This document shows positions 1-8,392 of a DNA stretch of 64,000 nt, in pieces. The position numbers and the translations under genes were made by a program. The stretch comes from Ectobacillus sp048976805 (GTDB lineage: Bacteria > Bacillota > Bacilli > Bacillales > Bacillaceae_G): the NCBI GenBank assembly GCA_048976805.1, contig JBHGUR010000006.1, positions 1 to 64,000 on the forward strand, given 5' to 3'. Position 1 is the first letter of the stretch. The number at the start of each line of letters is the position of its first letter. The notes under the pieces are model-generated. The model saw only the letters and a list, made by a program, of their open reading frames with translations. It made no database searches and was not told where the DNA came from.

Positions 1-21
1 ATGACATGTCGTATACGTCTA

Positions 22-250
22 AGATTTTACGCTGCTAACGAAATTCCTAGCAGCAACCTCATATCTTAGGTTGTCAAAGAACATATGTTCATTATACCAA
101 GATATGGGATATGAGACAATGGGTAGGCTGTCGCCTACCGGTAATACATCCCCCACCTACTCGTTGGGCTACGCCCAACTCACTCCTAGAGGTAGGGGAC
201 TTCTTTCCGGAAAATCTGTTAAAAAAATCGCCCCTTTTATAAGGGGCGAG
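22..250 (+). mobile_element. Stem-loop-rich segment, possible right end of an IS605/TnpB-type element
   Basis: No convincing gene lies here. The strand instead holds a run of strong hairpins: GCTGCTA/TAGCAGC (31-37 with 48-54), AACCT/AGGTT (55-59 with 68-72), GGTAGGC/GCCTACC (122-128 with 133-139), GTTGGGC/GCCCAAC (163-169 with 173-179) inside a larger CCCCACCT/AGGTAGGGG pairing, and CGCCCCTT/AAGGGGCG (229-236 with 241-248). Several close stems ending in a GGGGACTT-like segment resemble the 3' ends of IS200/IS605-family elements, where the tnpB gene would lie further left, outside the window. The assignment rests on remembered appearance, not on a match. A free-standing structured RNA is an alternative. 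Confidence 0.3.
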
Positions 251-390
251 AGCGTCCAGCGATGTATGGAAGCAGCCAAACCCGAGGTATCAAAAAACAA
301 AGAGAAAGAGCGGGTGCCACTGCCGCTTTCTTCGACATAGCAAAGGGAAATGCCGAAAGGATAAATTGGTTATATATAGCTGAATAAAGA

Positions 391-415
391 AAGAAGGGTC
401 GATACGGCCCTTCTT
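391..415 (-). terminator. Terminator of the que operon
   Basis: AAGAAGGG and CCCTTCTT pair around a nine-base loop, with a T-rich stretch following on the minus strand. It sits immediately after the queF stop codon, as expected for a rho-independent end of the four-gene operon. Confidence 0.6.
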
Positions 416-417
416 TT

Positions 418-915
418 TTATCGATTATCTATTTTTTCAGGATATAAATCATGATTCATCATGCGATATTCCGCCATTTTTTCATACTTCGTGCCCGGAC
501 GGCCGTAATTGCAGTACGGGTCAATCGAAATGCCGCCGCGCGGCGTGAATTTGCCCCACACCTCAATATAGCGCGGGTCCATCAATTTGATTAAGTCATT
601 CATAATAATGTTCATGCAGTCCTCATGGAAATCGCCATGATTGCGGAAGCTGAATAAATACAGCTTAAGTGATTTGCTTTCTACCATTTTAATATCCGGA
701 ATATAGCTGATGTAAATCGTAGCAAAGTCCGGCTGTCCTGTTTTCGGGCATAAGCTCGTAAACTCCGGGCAATTAAACTTTACAAAGTAATCGCGGTCTG
801 GATGGTTGTTGTCAAACGTTTCCAAAACCCCGGGATCATATTCAAATAAATATTTCGTATTTTGATTGCCAAGCAATGTTACATTTGTTAATTCTTCATC
901 TTTACGTCCTGCCAC
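418..915 (-). CDS. queF: NADPH-dependent 7-cyano-7-deazaguanine (preQ0) reductase QueF
   Basis: Reduces the nitrile of preQ0 to the amine of preQ1 with NADPH in the cytosol, the last step before tRNA insertion in queuosine synthesis. The T-fold enzyme shows the nucleophile segment FTSLCPKTGQPDFA, whose Cys forms the thioimide, and the QueF motif ESKSLKLY for NADPH. I place the start at GTG 915 (VAGRKDEEL), not at the ATG three codons upstream: GAGGAG is nine bases from the GTG but touches the ATG, and the resulting 165 residues equal the usual Bacillus length. It is the last gene of queC-queD-queE-queF, 17 bases after queE. Confidence 0.95.
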   Translation of the reverse strand: MAGRKDEELTNVTLLGNQNTKYLFEYDPGVLETFDNNHPDRDYFVKFNCPEFTSLCPKTGQPDFATIYISYIPDIKMVESKSLKLYLFSFRNHGDFHEDCMNIIMNDLIKLMDPRYIEVWGKFTPRGGISIDPYCNYGRPGTKYEKMAEYRMMNHDLYPEKIDNR

Positions 916-932
916 TCTCTCCATCTCCTCTC

Positions 933-1649
933 TTATACGCCGCGCTTATTGCCCCACACTAAAGTGTGAAGCTGCGGAAGCACTTTTGCATCGTTCATTT
1001 CCACGCTTTGTACTGCTTGCTCAATCAGCCATTCATACCGGCGCAGCAAGCGGGCAATCAGCTCTGTATCATTTGCCGTGTGTACATCCTCATTGCCGAC
1101 CTGCAAATAAAACGGCACGCCTGGATAGCGTTGGTGAACCATTTTCGCATATGCAAAATCCTCTTCACTAAACACAACGACCTTTAAACTTATATGACGA
1201 TTTTGCAGACGCTCAATAACTGAGTCCAGCATTTGAAAATCCGTTTTCATGCCAGAGCTTGGCGGCTTTGGCGAAATCGTCACTTCATCTATGTCAAGCA
1301 GCCAATTCTGCCATTTGCTTCCTTGCGTTTCAATTGCGGTGCGAATGCCGTTTCGCTTCAGCAACGCAACCAGTTCACCAAGCGTTTGTAACAGCGCCGG
1401 ATTTCCGCCTGAAATCGTGACGTGCGAAAAACAGCCGCCGCCGATTTCCTTCAGTTCATTCCATATTTCCTCCGCGCTCATTTGCCGAATTTGCCCCTTG
1501 GCCGATCCGTCCCATGTAAAAGCTGAATCACACCAGCTGCAGCGATAATCACAGCCGGCTGTGCGCACAAACATTGTTTTTTGGCCGATAACCATTCCTT
1601 CTCCTTGAATGGTTGGACCGAATATTTCTAAAACAGGAATGTTAGTCAA
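933..1649 (-). CDS. queE: 7-carboxy-7-deazaguanine synthase QueE (radical SAM)
   Basis: Radical SAM enzyme that rearranges 6-carboxytetrahydropterin into 7-carboxy-7-deazaguanine. The cluster-binding motif is seen as CDYRCSWC near residue 33, the CxxxCxxC form, and the glycine-rich SAM-binding segment appears as HVTISGGNP near residue 97. The protein is 238 residues, typical for the Bacillus QueE. Its ATG lies inside the 3' end of queD (8-base overlap), indicating translational coupling. It uses the product of QueD and supplies the substrate of QueC, both encoded just upstream. Confidence 0.95.
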   Translation of the reverse strand: MTNIPVLEIFGPTIQGEGMVIGQKTMFVRTAGCDYRCSWCDSAFTWDGSAKGQIRQMSAEEIWNELKEIGGGCFSHVTISGGNPALLQTLGELVALLKRNGIRTAIETQGSKWQNWLLDIDEVTISPKPPSSGMKTDFQMLDSVIERLQNRHISLKVVVFSEEDFAYAKMVHQRYPGVPFYLQVGNEDVHTANDTELIARLLRRYEWLIEQAVQSVEMNDAKVLPQLHTLVWGNKRGV

Positions 1650-2136
1650 GTTCCATCCACTCCCGTCTCATTTCCGCATAGCTTGTTGGCGTTTCATATA
1701 ATCTGACAAACTCCACACGCGCGCCTTTATATTGTTCTAAACGCTCTTTTTTCCCGAGCGCCTCTTCCATCTTTTCAAAAATCCATACGACCATATTTTC
1801 CGCTGTCGTATTCATCGGAGGCAGCGTTTCATTTAGATAACGATGGTCAAGATAAATCTCAATTTCATTTTTCCATATCTCTTTAATATCGCCAAAATCA
1901 ATCGCAATTCCAATTTCATTCACATAGGCGCTAATTCCGAACACGACTTTATACGTATGGCCATGGAGGTTTTTGCATTTTCCTTCATAGCAATGCAAAT
2001 GATGGGCAGCATCAAACGTGAATTCCTTGCTTACCATAACGCGTTTACTATGATACTTTAATTGGCTGCGTTTAATATCTTGATCAATTTTTTGCAAATT
2101 CTCAACGATGCGAAATCCAAAGAAGTTCTCTTGCAT
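1642..2136 (-). CDS. queD: 6-carboxy-5,6,7,8-tetrahydropterin synthase QueD
   Basis: Converts dihydroneopterin triphosphate to 6-carboxytetrahydropterin, the first committed step to preQ0. The 6-pyruvoyl-tetrahydropterin synthase fold is evident from FDAAHHL and CKNLHGH, which give the zinc histidines and the catalytic cysteine, and from YETPTSYAEM near the C-terminus with the substrate-binding Glu. An N-terminal extension of about 34 residues precedes the core, as in B. cereus-type QueD. The start codon overlaps the queC stop by one base (TAATG), so it is probably translated by reinitiation. Confidence 0.93.
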   Translation of the reverse strand: MQENFFGFRIVENLQKIDQDIKRSQLKYHSKRVMVSKEFTFDAAHHLHCYEGKCKNLHGHTYKVVFGISAYVNEIGIAIDFGDIKEIWKNEIEIYLDHRYLNETLPPMNTTAENMVVWIFEKMEEALGKKERLEQYKGARVEFVRLYETPTSYAEMRREWMELD

Positions 2137-2804
2137 TATACGTTCGCCCCTTCACGTTCTAGCATATACGTATCCAATCCTGCCTTGCGAAGCTTGCACG
2201 CCGGACATTCTCCGCATCCGTCACCAATGATGCCGTTATAGCACGTTAATGTTTTCTCACGGATGAACGCAAATGCGCCGAGCTCATCAGCAAGCTTCCA
2301 CGTTTCGGCTTTATTTAACCACATTAACGGCGTATGAATGACAAATTGATAGTCCATTGCCAAATTCAATGTAACATTCAACGATTTTACAAATACATCA
2401 CGGCAATCCGGATAACCGCTAAAGTCCGTTTCACATACACCGGTTATAATATGCCTTGCGCCTGCTTGTTTCGCAAGCACCGCCGCAAAGGATAGAAACA
2501 ATAGATTGCGCCCGTCTACAAAGGTGGACGGCGGCTCCCCTTCTGTCTCTGTAATTGCAATATCATTGCGCGTCAACGCATTCGGAGCTAATTGGTTCAA
2601 TAATCCCATATCTAAAACAGTATGCTTTACGCCTAATTCTTTAGCAATGCTTGCGGCGCATTCGATTTCCAAGCTATGGCGCTGATTATAATTAAAAGTA
2701 ACTGCTTCTACTTCCTTAAAGTTTTGCAGCGCCCAGAATAAGCATGTCGTACTATCCTGCCCGCCGCTGAACACGACAACCGCCTTTTCATTCTTCATAT
2801 TCAC
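2136..2804 (-). CDS. queC: 7-cyano-7-deazaguanine (preQ0) synthase QueC
   Basis: ATP- and ammonia-dependent enzyme making preQ0 from 7-carboxy-7-deazaguanine. The N-terminal PP-loop reads FSGGQDSTT (residues about 13-21) and the C-terminal zinc-binding motif reads CGECPACKLR (last cysteines near residue 203). At 222 residues it has the normal length. It is the promoter-proximal gene of the operon; the 93 bases before the preQ1 aptamer platform hold the attenuator, so its expression should fall when preQ1 is plentiful. Confidence 0.95.
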   Translation of the reverse strand: MNMKNEKAVVVFSGGQDSTTCLFWALQNFKEVEAVTFNYNQRHSLEIECAASIAKELGVKHTVLDMGLLNQLAPNALTRNDIAITETEGEPPSTFVDGRNLLFLSFAAVLAKQAGARHIITGVCETDFSGYPDCRDVFVKSLNVTLNLAMDYQFVIHTPLMWLNKAETWKLADELGAFAFIREKTLTCYNGIIGDGCGECPACKLRKAGLDTYMLEREGANV

Positions 2805-2860
2805 TCATTCTCCTTTTTCTATAAGATTAAGAAGACGAGCGTTCACGATGCTTTCTTGTT

Positions 2861-2893
2861 CTAAAAAAAACAAAACAATACCAAGGTATTGTT
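2861..2893 (-). terminator. Transcription attenuator of the preQ1 riboswitch
   Basis: On the minus strand AACAATACC and GGTATTGTT form a nine-pair stem followed by a U-run (2863-2870 complement). It begins five bases after the aptamer tail, so ligand-dependent pairing of that tail can decide whether this terminator forms. Confidence 0.85.
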
Positions 2894-2897
2894 TCCC

Positions 2898-2930
2898 TTA
2901 GTTTTTTATAGAGGGAGTTCGCGAACCTCT
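2898..2930 (-). promoter_or_regulatory. preQ1-I riboswitch aptamer
   Basis: The minus strand reads AGAGGTTCGCGAACTCCCTC followed by TATAAAAAACTAA. This has the three hallmarks of class I preQ1 aptamers: the AGAGG/CCTCT stem P1, the short loop, and the A-rich tail ending in ACTAA that forms the H-type pseudoknot. It lies upstream of queC with a terminator directly behind it, so it should switch off transcription of the que operon on binding preQ1. Family knowledge and sequence agree closely. Confidence 0.93.
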
Positions 2931-2971
2931 CCCATGCACATGCATGGACTTTCTTCTTGAATTGCTTATTC

Positions 2972-3000
2972 ATTCTAACATATATTCCCGAAGCAGAAAA
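2972..3000 (-). promoter_or_regulatory. Probable sigma-A promoter of the que operon
   Basis: On the minus strand TTTTCT and TAGAAT are separated by 17 bases, placing a start point about 35-40 bases upstream of the preQ1 aptamer. The -35 element is weak. Confidence 0.4.
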
Positions 3001-3128
3001 CTATGAAACATACAATGTATATTTTCTAAATATTTTGTATTTAAAAACTTTTTCGTTGATAGTATTATATTATTATAAGTCATGTAAGGGATTTCATTCA
3101 TAACGGTGGAAAAGGGGAGGGATAAACA

Positions 3129-4394
3129 CTGAAGCTCTTTATCGTATATCTCTTATTGAACATTCTCTTCATTTTAGTATCAATTTTAGTGTACCACTTA
3201 TTTTGGGTTCACAAAGGAAAACAACATCCAAAGCTAAATGCCGTTGTGTTTATCATTCTTAGCATGTTTTCCACCTTTATGTGCATCACCTTTGCAGCGG
3301 AGCCGTATGCAGGCTTTCGCTTCGACCTCCGGCATATTGTTCTTATTATTAGCACATTGGCGGGCGGTCCTGTGGCTGGAGGCGTCGTTTGGATTATCAT
3401 GAACGCATACCGGGTCTTTTTCGGGGGAGACGGAGTTGTTCCCGCTCTATTGTCTAGCACCATTTTATACATATTATTGCTGCTTATGCATCCTGTTTTT
3501 ATAAAATCCGGGCTTTGGAAAAAGATTCTTTTATCCATTGTAACGAGCATGATTTTTAGCATAGGATGGATTCCAACATTCGTCTCTCATGTTGGGGATC
3601 CTCGGCAATATATTACACATATTGTCATATATCAGCTGTGCAGCACTATCGCCGCCATCTTAATTCTATATTTAATGGAAATTTTGAACTCCCAAGTAAA
3701 ATTGCAAGAAGAGCTTATTAATGCCGAGAAATTTCAGCTTATCGGGGAAATGGCAGCCTCCATCTCCCACGAAATCCGCAATCCGCTCACTTCCACCCGC
3801 GGCTTTCTGCAGCTGCTGCAATCAAATAGCTGTTCAGAAGAGGAAAAGAAAATATATTTAGACATCGCAATTAACGGAATTGACCAAGCCAATCACGTAT
3901 TAACAGATTATTTAACATTTGCCAAACCGAGTATAGATAAGGTACAAACACTGCAGCTAGAGCAGGAAGTGTTAAATGTGCTTACATTAATGACCCCGAT
4001 GGCCAACTTCGCGAATGTAGTCATTCAGTATGATAAACCGGCACAGCCTCTCCTTATTCACGGAGAAAAGCAAAAGCTGCACCAGTGCTTGCTTAATATT
4101 ATGAAAAACTGCATCGAAGCTATGCCTGACGGCGGGACGTTAAGCATTAAGCTGCAAAAGGAGAATGAAGCTGTACGACTGTTCATTGAGGATACGGGAA
4201 TCGGGATGAGCGAAGAACAGCTGAGGCGTCTCGGTTCGCCGTTCTACTCTACGAAAGAAAAAGGCACTGGGCTTGGCATGATGGTTGTCATCAGCGTTGT
4301 TAAAGCATTAGGGGGAACAATTGAAATCAACAGCGAGCCCAATGTCGGAACAACCTTCACCTTAACTTTCCCGATTGTTCAAAATAAAACGTGA
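3129..4394 (+). CDS. KinB-like sporulation-type sensor histidine kinase
   Basis: Membrane sensor kinase. About six hydrophobic segments fill the first 200 residues, with glycine- and arginine-containing loops (AGGPVAGGVVW, NAYRVFFGGDG) typical of 5TM-5TMR_LYT sensors. The catalytic half shows the H box SHEIRNPL, N box NIMKNCIEAM, G1 DTGIGM and G2 GTGLGM. No receiver is encoded nearby, as for kinases feeding Spo0F. The start is unusual: GGGGAGG (3114-3120) is eight bases from an in-frame CTG at 3129, while the next in-frame start, TTG 3156, has no ribosome binding site. I therefore prefer CTG, giving 421 residues; TTG would give 412. Confidence 0.85.
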   Translation: MKLFIVYLLLNILFILVSILVYHLFWVHKGKQHPKLNAVVFIILSMFSTFMCITFAAEPYAGFRFDLRHIVLIISTLAGGPVAGGVVWIIMNAYRVFFGGDGVVPALLSSTILYILLLLMHPVFIKSGLWKKILLSIVTSMIFSIGWIPTFVSHVGDPRQYITHIVIYQLCSTIAAILILYLMEILNSQVKLQEELINAEKFQLIGEMAASISHEIRNPLTSTRGFLQLLQSNSCSEEEKKIYLDIAINGIDQANHVLTDYLTFAKPSIDKVQTLQLEQEVLNVLTLMTPMANFANVVIQYDKPAQPLLIHGEKQKLHQCLLNIMKNCIEAMPDGGTLSIKLQKENEAVRLFIEDTGIGMSEEQLRRLGSPFYSTKEKGTGLGMMVVISVVKALGGTIEINSEPNVGTTFTLTFPIVQNKT

Positions 4395-4419
4395 TGATAT
4401 CATCACGTTTTATTTTTTG
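4386..4419. terminator. Bidirectional terminator
   Basis: A perfect 26-base palindrome, AAAACGTGATGAT with ATCATCACGTTTT, followed by ATTTTTT on the plus strand and a T-run on the minus strand. It overlaps the stops of both the kinase (plus) and the 38-residue gene (minus). Confidence 0.8.
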
Positions 4420-4526
4420 CCTTCTTCTCCCGCAAGCTCCGCAAACGTCTTCACTTTGCCGTGCGACTGTTGATTTTCCTTGCGCGCTTTCCATTGTCTT
4501 TCTTGTTCACGTTTTTTATCTGACAT
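4410..4526 (-). CDS. Small charged protein, 38 residues (possibly DUF6254 family)
   Basis: A short gene of 38 codons: it begins MSDKKREQERQWKARKEN and ends KTFAELAGEEGKK. AGGAG lies about eight bases before its ATG at 4526 and its stop sits in the shared bidirectional terminator, so it has all the parts of a real gene. The product is strongly charged, with a basic amphipathic N-terminal half and no membrane segment. It resembles the very short conserved Bacillus proteins listed as DUF6254, but I assign that only from memory. No function is known to me. Confidence 0.72.
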   Translation of the reverse strand: MSDKKREQERQWKARKENQQSHGKVKTFAELAGEEGKK

Positions 4527-4718
4527 ATGAAACAACTCCTTATGGGTCAATTGTCTATTTTAGAATGGCACATATAACAGAAAATATACTATATAGAAAA
4601 CTTTTAAAAAAACTATACAAAAGTTATAAAAAACAGGACGTTATAGATGCATAAGGGGACGGAATCGTCTACAATAGTTCATGTGGAATTAATTAAATAC
4701 ATAGAAAGGGATGTGACT

Positions 4719-7700
4719 ATGAATTTTTTAACGAGATTCAGCTTAAAAAATGCCGCTGCGGTCTTTATTATCTCGTTTCTTCTCATTTTTAGCGGGGCAT
4801 ATTCGTTTTCTAACTTAAAGGTGGATTTATTGCCCAACATTGAGTTTCCCCAAGTTTCAGTAGAAGTGATTTATCCCGGTGCTTCTCCTGAAGATGTGAA
4901 TGAACAGGTTACGACAAAGCTGGAAGAGAAATTCAAAGGAATTGAAGATGTGAAAAAAATAAGCAGCTCTTCCTTTGAGTCAATTGGCATTATCAACTTA
5001 GAGTTTCCGTTTCATACAGATATGGATAAGGTGGAACAGCAATTAAACAGCTTCATAAAGGATGCCAGCCTTCCTGAGAAAGTACAAACAAAAGTAAACC
5101 GCTTTTCTTTTGGAACATTCCCGATTTACAACATCTCCATTTTCGCAAAAGGAAACACGGATGTAGAAAAGCTATTGGACGGCACAATCGTTCCAGAATT
5201 AAATAAAATTTCCGGCATTAACAGCATTTCTATCGGCGGAACGAAAGAAGATCTCGTTCAAATTACAGTAAATAAAGAAAAAGCACTGCAATACGGATTA
5301 ACATTAAATAGCATTAAAGAACAAATTAACGCCAAATACTTATCCTTCCCTGCTGGGCGTGTAAAAACAGCAGATTTACAAATCCCGGTGCGCGTGAATG
5401 AAAAGCTTGCCGAAATCGAAAAGCTGGAAAATCTGCAGCTGACTCCAGGCTTTTTAGGCGCAGTTAATCCGCAGCAAGGCTCAAGCAGTACTCCTGCAAT
5501 TCTCTTAAAAGATATTGCAAAAATCGAATCTGTAACAGATCAAACTGAAAAAACGCGCTATAACTTGCAAGACTCCTTATCGATGGCAATTACAAAAAAA
5601 CAAGATGCCAATACGGTAGAAGTCGCTGATCGGGTAATTGAAGTGTTAAATAAATACGATGACAAAATCGACTACTCTATCGGTTTTGACTCTGCCGACG
5701 GGATAAAAAAATCGGTAGAAACTCTCGTTCGTGAAGGCTTGCTCGGGGCATTGTTCGCATCGCTTGCGGTGCTCGTGTTCTTGCGCAATATCCGCGCTAC
5801 TATTATTGCCATCGTTTCAATTCCATTATCCCTATTGGTAGCAGCCATTTTCTTAAATCGCTTGGACATCTCCTTAAACATTATGACGCTTGGCGGTATG
5901 GCGGTTGCGGTCGGCCGCGTCGTCGATGATAGCATCGTCGTTATCGAAAACATTTTCCGGCGCGTCCGCAAGTCAAAAGAAGGCATGTCAAACGAGCTTG
6001 TTGAAGATTCAACAAAAGAAATTTTAAAGGCGATTACCTCTTCTACCATTACAACGGTTGTCGTATTCTTGCCGCTTGGCGTTGTCGGCGGCATTACAAG
6101 CGAATTCTTTCTGCCGTTTGCGTTAACGATTGTGTTTTCGCTGCTTGCTTCCTTGCTGGTCGCTGTTACAGTCGTTCCGATTTTGGCGCGGTTTTCCTTT
6201 AAAAAGGTGCCAAAGGAAGAAAAAGAAGATAGATTGCAGCGCTTTTATGCACGCGCAATTGAATGGTCGCTAAACCATAAACTCATGGTCATTATCGCAT
6301 CTGTTGTGCTATTATTCAGCTCTTTCGCTCTTGTGCCGACGCTTGGATTTACATTTATTCCAAACGAACAGCAAAAAACATTAATTGCTTCTATCGAGCT
6401 TCCCGCTTCTACATCTGTTGAAAAAACGAATGATGTATCGTTAAAAATTGAAAAGATGTTTGATAAAAAGCAGGAAATTAAAGAAGTAACAGCCGCTGTC
6501 GGCAGCCGCGACTTCCGCACCGGCTTAAAACGCGAAAACCAGGCAAACTACTTTATAAACTTAGACGAAAACGTTAACGTACAAGCGTTTATTAAAGAGC
6601 TTGAAAAAGACATGCAATCTATTACAGACACAGAAGCCAAAGGCACAAAGCTCGGCGTTCAGGAACTCTCTACAGGCGGACCTCCTTCTAATAACAACAT
6701 CGATATTGACTTATACTCTAACAACTTAGAGGCGCTGCAGGAAGCTGCCAGAAAAGTAGAGGCGTACATGCAGAAAAACGACGACTTGAAATACATTACA
6801 AACAACTTTACCGATAAACAAAAACAATATTTAGTAGAAATCGACCCAAACAAGTCGGCGCAATATGGACTGTCGGGCTTCCAAATTCTCGGCACGATTT
6901 CTGACCAGACAACGCCAGTTAGCATCGGCACATTAAATCTTGATAATAAAGAACAGACTATGCAGCTCTCTTATGACAAAGAGCTTGCTTCCCTTGAGGA
7001 CTTGCAAAAGATTATGCTCTTTAGCCAACGCGGCCTGGTGCCATTAAGCGAAGTAGCGCAAATAAGGGAAGCGGACAGCTTTACATCGATTCAAAAGCTT
7101 GATAGCAAAGTATACGCCCGCATTTCGGGGCAAGTAAAAGGAGATAACATCCAAAAAGTAACGCAGGATGTAGTAAACGGCGTGAAACGGGATGTAAAGC
7201 TGCCAAAGGATGTTTCTCTTGAAGGCGGCGGCGGAAGCGATGAAACCGTAAAAACATTCCAAGACCTTGGGTTGGCGATGCTTGTCGCAATCGGCCTTGT
7301 GTACTTAACAATGCTTATTACATTCGGAAAAGCGCGCATTCCGTTTATTATTCTATCTTCCCTAATTTTTGTGCCAATCGGCTCTCTCGTTTCGCTTTTC
7401 CTCGCGAAAGAACCGCTTTCTGTCAGCGTTATGATTGGATTTTTAATGCTGATTGGTATCGTAACAACGAACGCTATCGTACTCGTTGACCGCATTGGGC
7501 AAAACCGCGAACGAAAAGGCATGCTTATTCGCGAATCGTTAATTGAAGCAGGCAAAACCCGCTTGCGCCCAATTTTAATGACCGCCTTCGCGACTATTAC
7601 AGCGTTAATTCCTTTGGCGCTGACAACATCGTCCGGTACATTGATTTCTAAAGGCTTGGCCATCACCGTTATCGGCGGTCTCACATCATCCACATTGCTG

Positions 7701-7769
7701 ACTTTAATTATTATTCCGGTCATGTACGAATTGTTTTTCTATCGCCAAGCCAAACAAGAAAAAGTATAA
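4719..7769 (+). CDS. swrC: SwrC/YerP-type RND efflux transporter
   Basis: Proton-driven inner-membrane exporter of the RND superfamily, 1016 residues. Two repeats of one N-terminal helix, a large outer loop and five to six helices are clear; the conserved transmembrane segment VGRVVDDSIVVIE carries the paired acidic residues of proton relay. In B. subtilis the homologue SwrC confers surfactin self-resistance and supports swarming; here the substrate is unknown because no lipopeptide synthetase is in view. The start is the ATG at 4719 (MNFLTRFSLKN), preceded by GAAAGG; an upstream ATG at 4647 lacks a binding site. It has no outer-membrane partner, as expected in a Gram-positive. Confidence 0.88.
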   Translation: MNFLTRFSLKNAAAVFIISFLLIFSGAYSFSNLKVDLLPNIEFPQVSVEVIYPGASPEDVNEQVTTKLEEKFKGIEDVKKISSSSFESIGIINLEFPFHTDMDKVEQQLNSFIKDASLPEKVQTKVNRFSFGTFPIYNISIFAKGNTDVEKLLDGTIVPELNKISGINSISIGGTKEDLVQITVNKEKALQYGLTLNSIKEQINAKYLSFPAGRVKTADLQIPVRVNEKLAEIEKLENLQLTPGFLGAVNPQQGSSSTPAILLKDIAKIESVTDQTEKTRYNLQDSLSMAITKKQDANTVEVADRVIEVLNKYDDKIDYSIGFDSADGIKKSVETLVREGLLGALFASLAVLVFLRNIRATIIAIVSIPLSLLVAAIFLNRLDISLNIMTLGGMAVAVGRVVDDSIVVIENIFRRVRKSKEGMSNELVEDSTKEILKAITSSTITTVVVFLPLGVVGGITSEFFLPFALTIVFSLLASLLVAVTVVPILARFSFKKVPKEEKEDRLQRFYARAIEWSLNHKLMVIIASVVLLFSSFALVPTLGFTFIPNEQQKTLIASIELPASTSVEKTNDVSLKIEKMFDKKQEIKEVTAAVGSRDFRTGLKRENQANYFINLDENVNVQAFIKELEKDMQSITDTEAKGTKLGVQELSTGGPPSNNNIDIDLYSNNLEALQEAARKVEAYMQKNDDLKYITNNFTDKQKQYLVEIDPNKSAQYGLSGFQILGTISDQTTPVSIGTLNLDNKEQTMQLSYDKELASLEDLQKIMLFSQRGLVPLSEVAQIREADSFTSIQKLDSKVYARISGQVKGDNIQKVTQDVVNGVKRDVKLPKDVSLEGGGGSDETVKTFQDLGLAMLVAIGLVYLTMLITFGKARIPFIILSSLIFVPIGSLVSLFLAKEPLSVSVMIGFLMLIGIVTTNAIVLVDRIGQNRERKGMLIRESLIEAGKTRLRPILMTAFATITALIPLALTTSSGTLISKGLAITVIGGLTSSTLLTLIIIPVMYELFFYRQAKQEKV

Positions 7770-7775
7770 AAAAAG

Positions 7776-7819
7776 GAGCTGACCCAAAAATCCGCTAAAA
7801 GCGGACTTTTGGTCAGCTC
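7776..7819 (+). terminator. Hairpin after swrC, also likely end of an IS1182-type remnant
   Basis: GAGCTGACC with AAAA/TCCGC pairs with GCGGA/TTTT and GGTCAGCTC. It terminates swrC. Very similar GGCTGACC/GGTCAGCC hairpins recur at 8515-8569 and 39407-39450, so this copy may have arrived with the transposon remnant. Confidence 0.65.
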
Positions 7820-7882
7820 TCTTTCCGTTTTTATATATTATGTAATATCGAGACTGCAGGGAGCCCTCATGTCCTCCCTTCC

Positions 7883-8392
7883 TCACGCCACGGTGGACCT
7901 TTCCCGGTCCTTCGCAGCTTTTTTCAGGAGATTGTGGGCAACACAAATAAGCCCCCACTCGACGGAAGTTTTTGGGAGACCTCGCAGTACGAAGCGGCGA
8001 AATCCGCGATTCTGTTTGATTTGCCCAAACACACCTTCAATATCAATTTTGCGCTGCCGGTACAGGGCCTGTCCTCTTTCACTTTCCAGACGTTCCCGCC
8101 CTTTCTTCTTTTGCTCGTCATACACCGAACTCCATTGTGTTGTGCGGGCATACCGGGAAGTCGTGCAGTCACTGCGGAACGGGCAGCCCTCACACTCGCG
8201 GCACTGATATTTGTGGGTAACACTGACGTAGCCAGACTCTGTTTCCTGCTTTACAGTCCCTGTTCGGACAAGCTTCTTTCCATTGGCGCAAACCCACGCA
8301 TCTTCCTCTTCTTCATACGTCCCGCACTTGATATACGCCTCCAGATGTGGCAGAAAACAACGGGTGTCACCGGGCCGCTGGTGAATAGAGTA
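7883..8392 (-). pseudogene. IS1182-family transposase, C-terminal remnant
   Basis: An open minus-strand frame encodes the last ~165 residues of a DDE transposase. It contains the zinc-like cluster segment CRECEGCPFRSDC and the end pattern RKIDIEGVFGQIKQNRGFRR, which carries the final catalytic Glu of IS1182/IS5-like enzymes, then a stop at 7883. There is no start codon or N-terminal half: the reading frame ends exactly where the palindromic repeat at 8393 begins. Two apparent ORFs in other frames of this stretch are shadows. The element cannot transpose by itself. Confidence 0.8.

Noticed and set aside
79..90. GAACATATGTTC palindrome resembling a LexA box
   Set aside because: The flanking C and G of the Bacillus LexA site are missing and no gene follows; it lies inside a stem-loop-rich segment.
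71..340. 89-codon open frame with a TTG start
   Set aside because: It runs through several perfect hairpins, has no ribosome binding site and its translation resembles no family; the hairpins explain the sequence better.
4391..4654. 87-codon plus-strand open frame after the kinase
   Set aside because: It lies opposite the 38-residue gene and a terminator and has no start signals.
4647..4718. Upstream ATG extending swrC by 24 codons
   Set aside because: No ribosome binding site, and the added residues are absent from the RND N-terminal pattern, which begins at the first transmembrane helix after ATG 4719.
7091..7723. 210-codon minus-strand open frame
   Set aside because: Antisense shadow of the swrC coding region, without family resemblance.
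7924..8223. 99-codon minus-strand frame in the transposase remnant
   Set aside because: Out of frame with the recognisable transposase C-terminus, and its translation matches nothing known.
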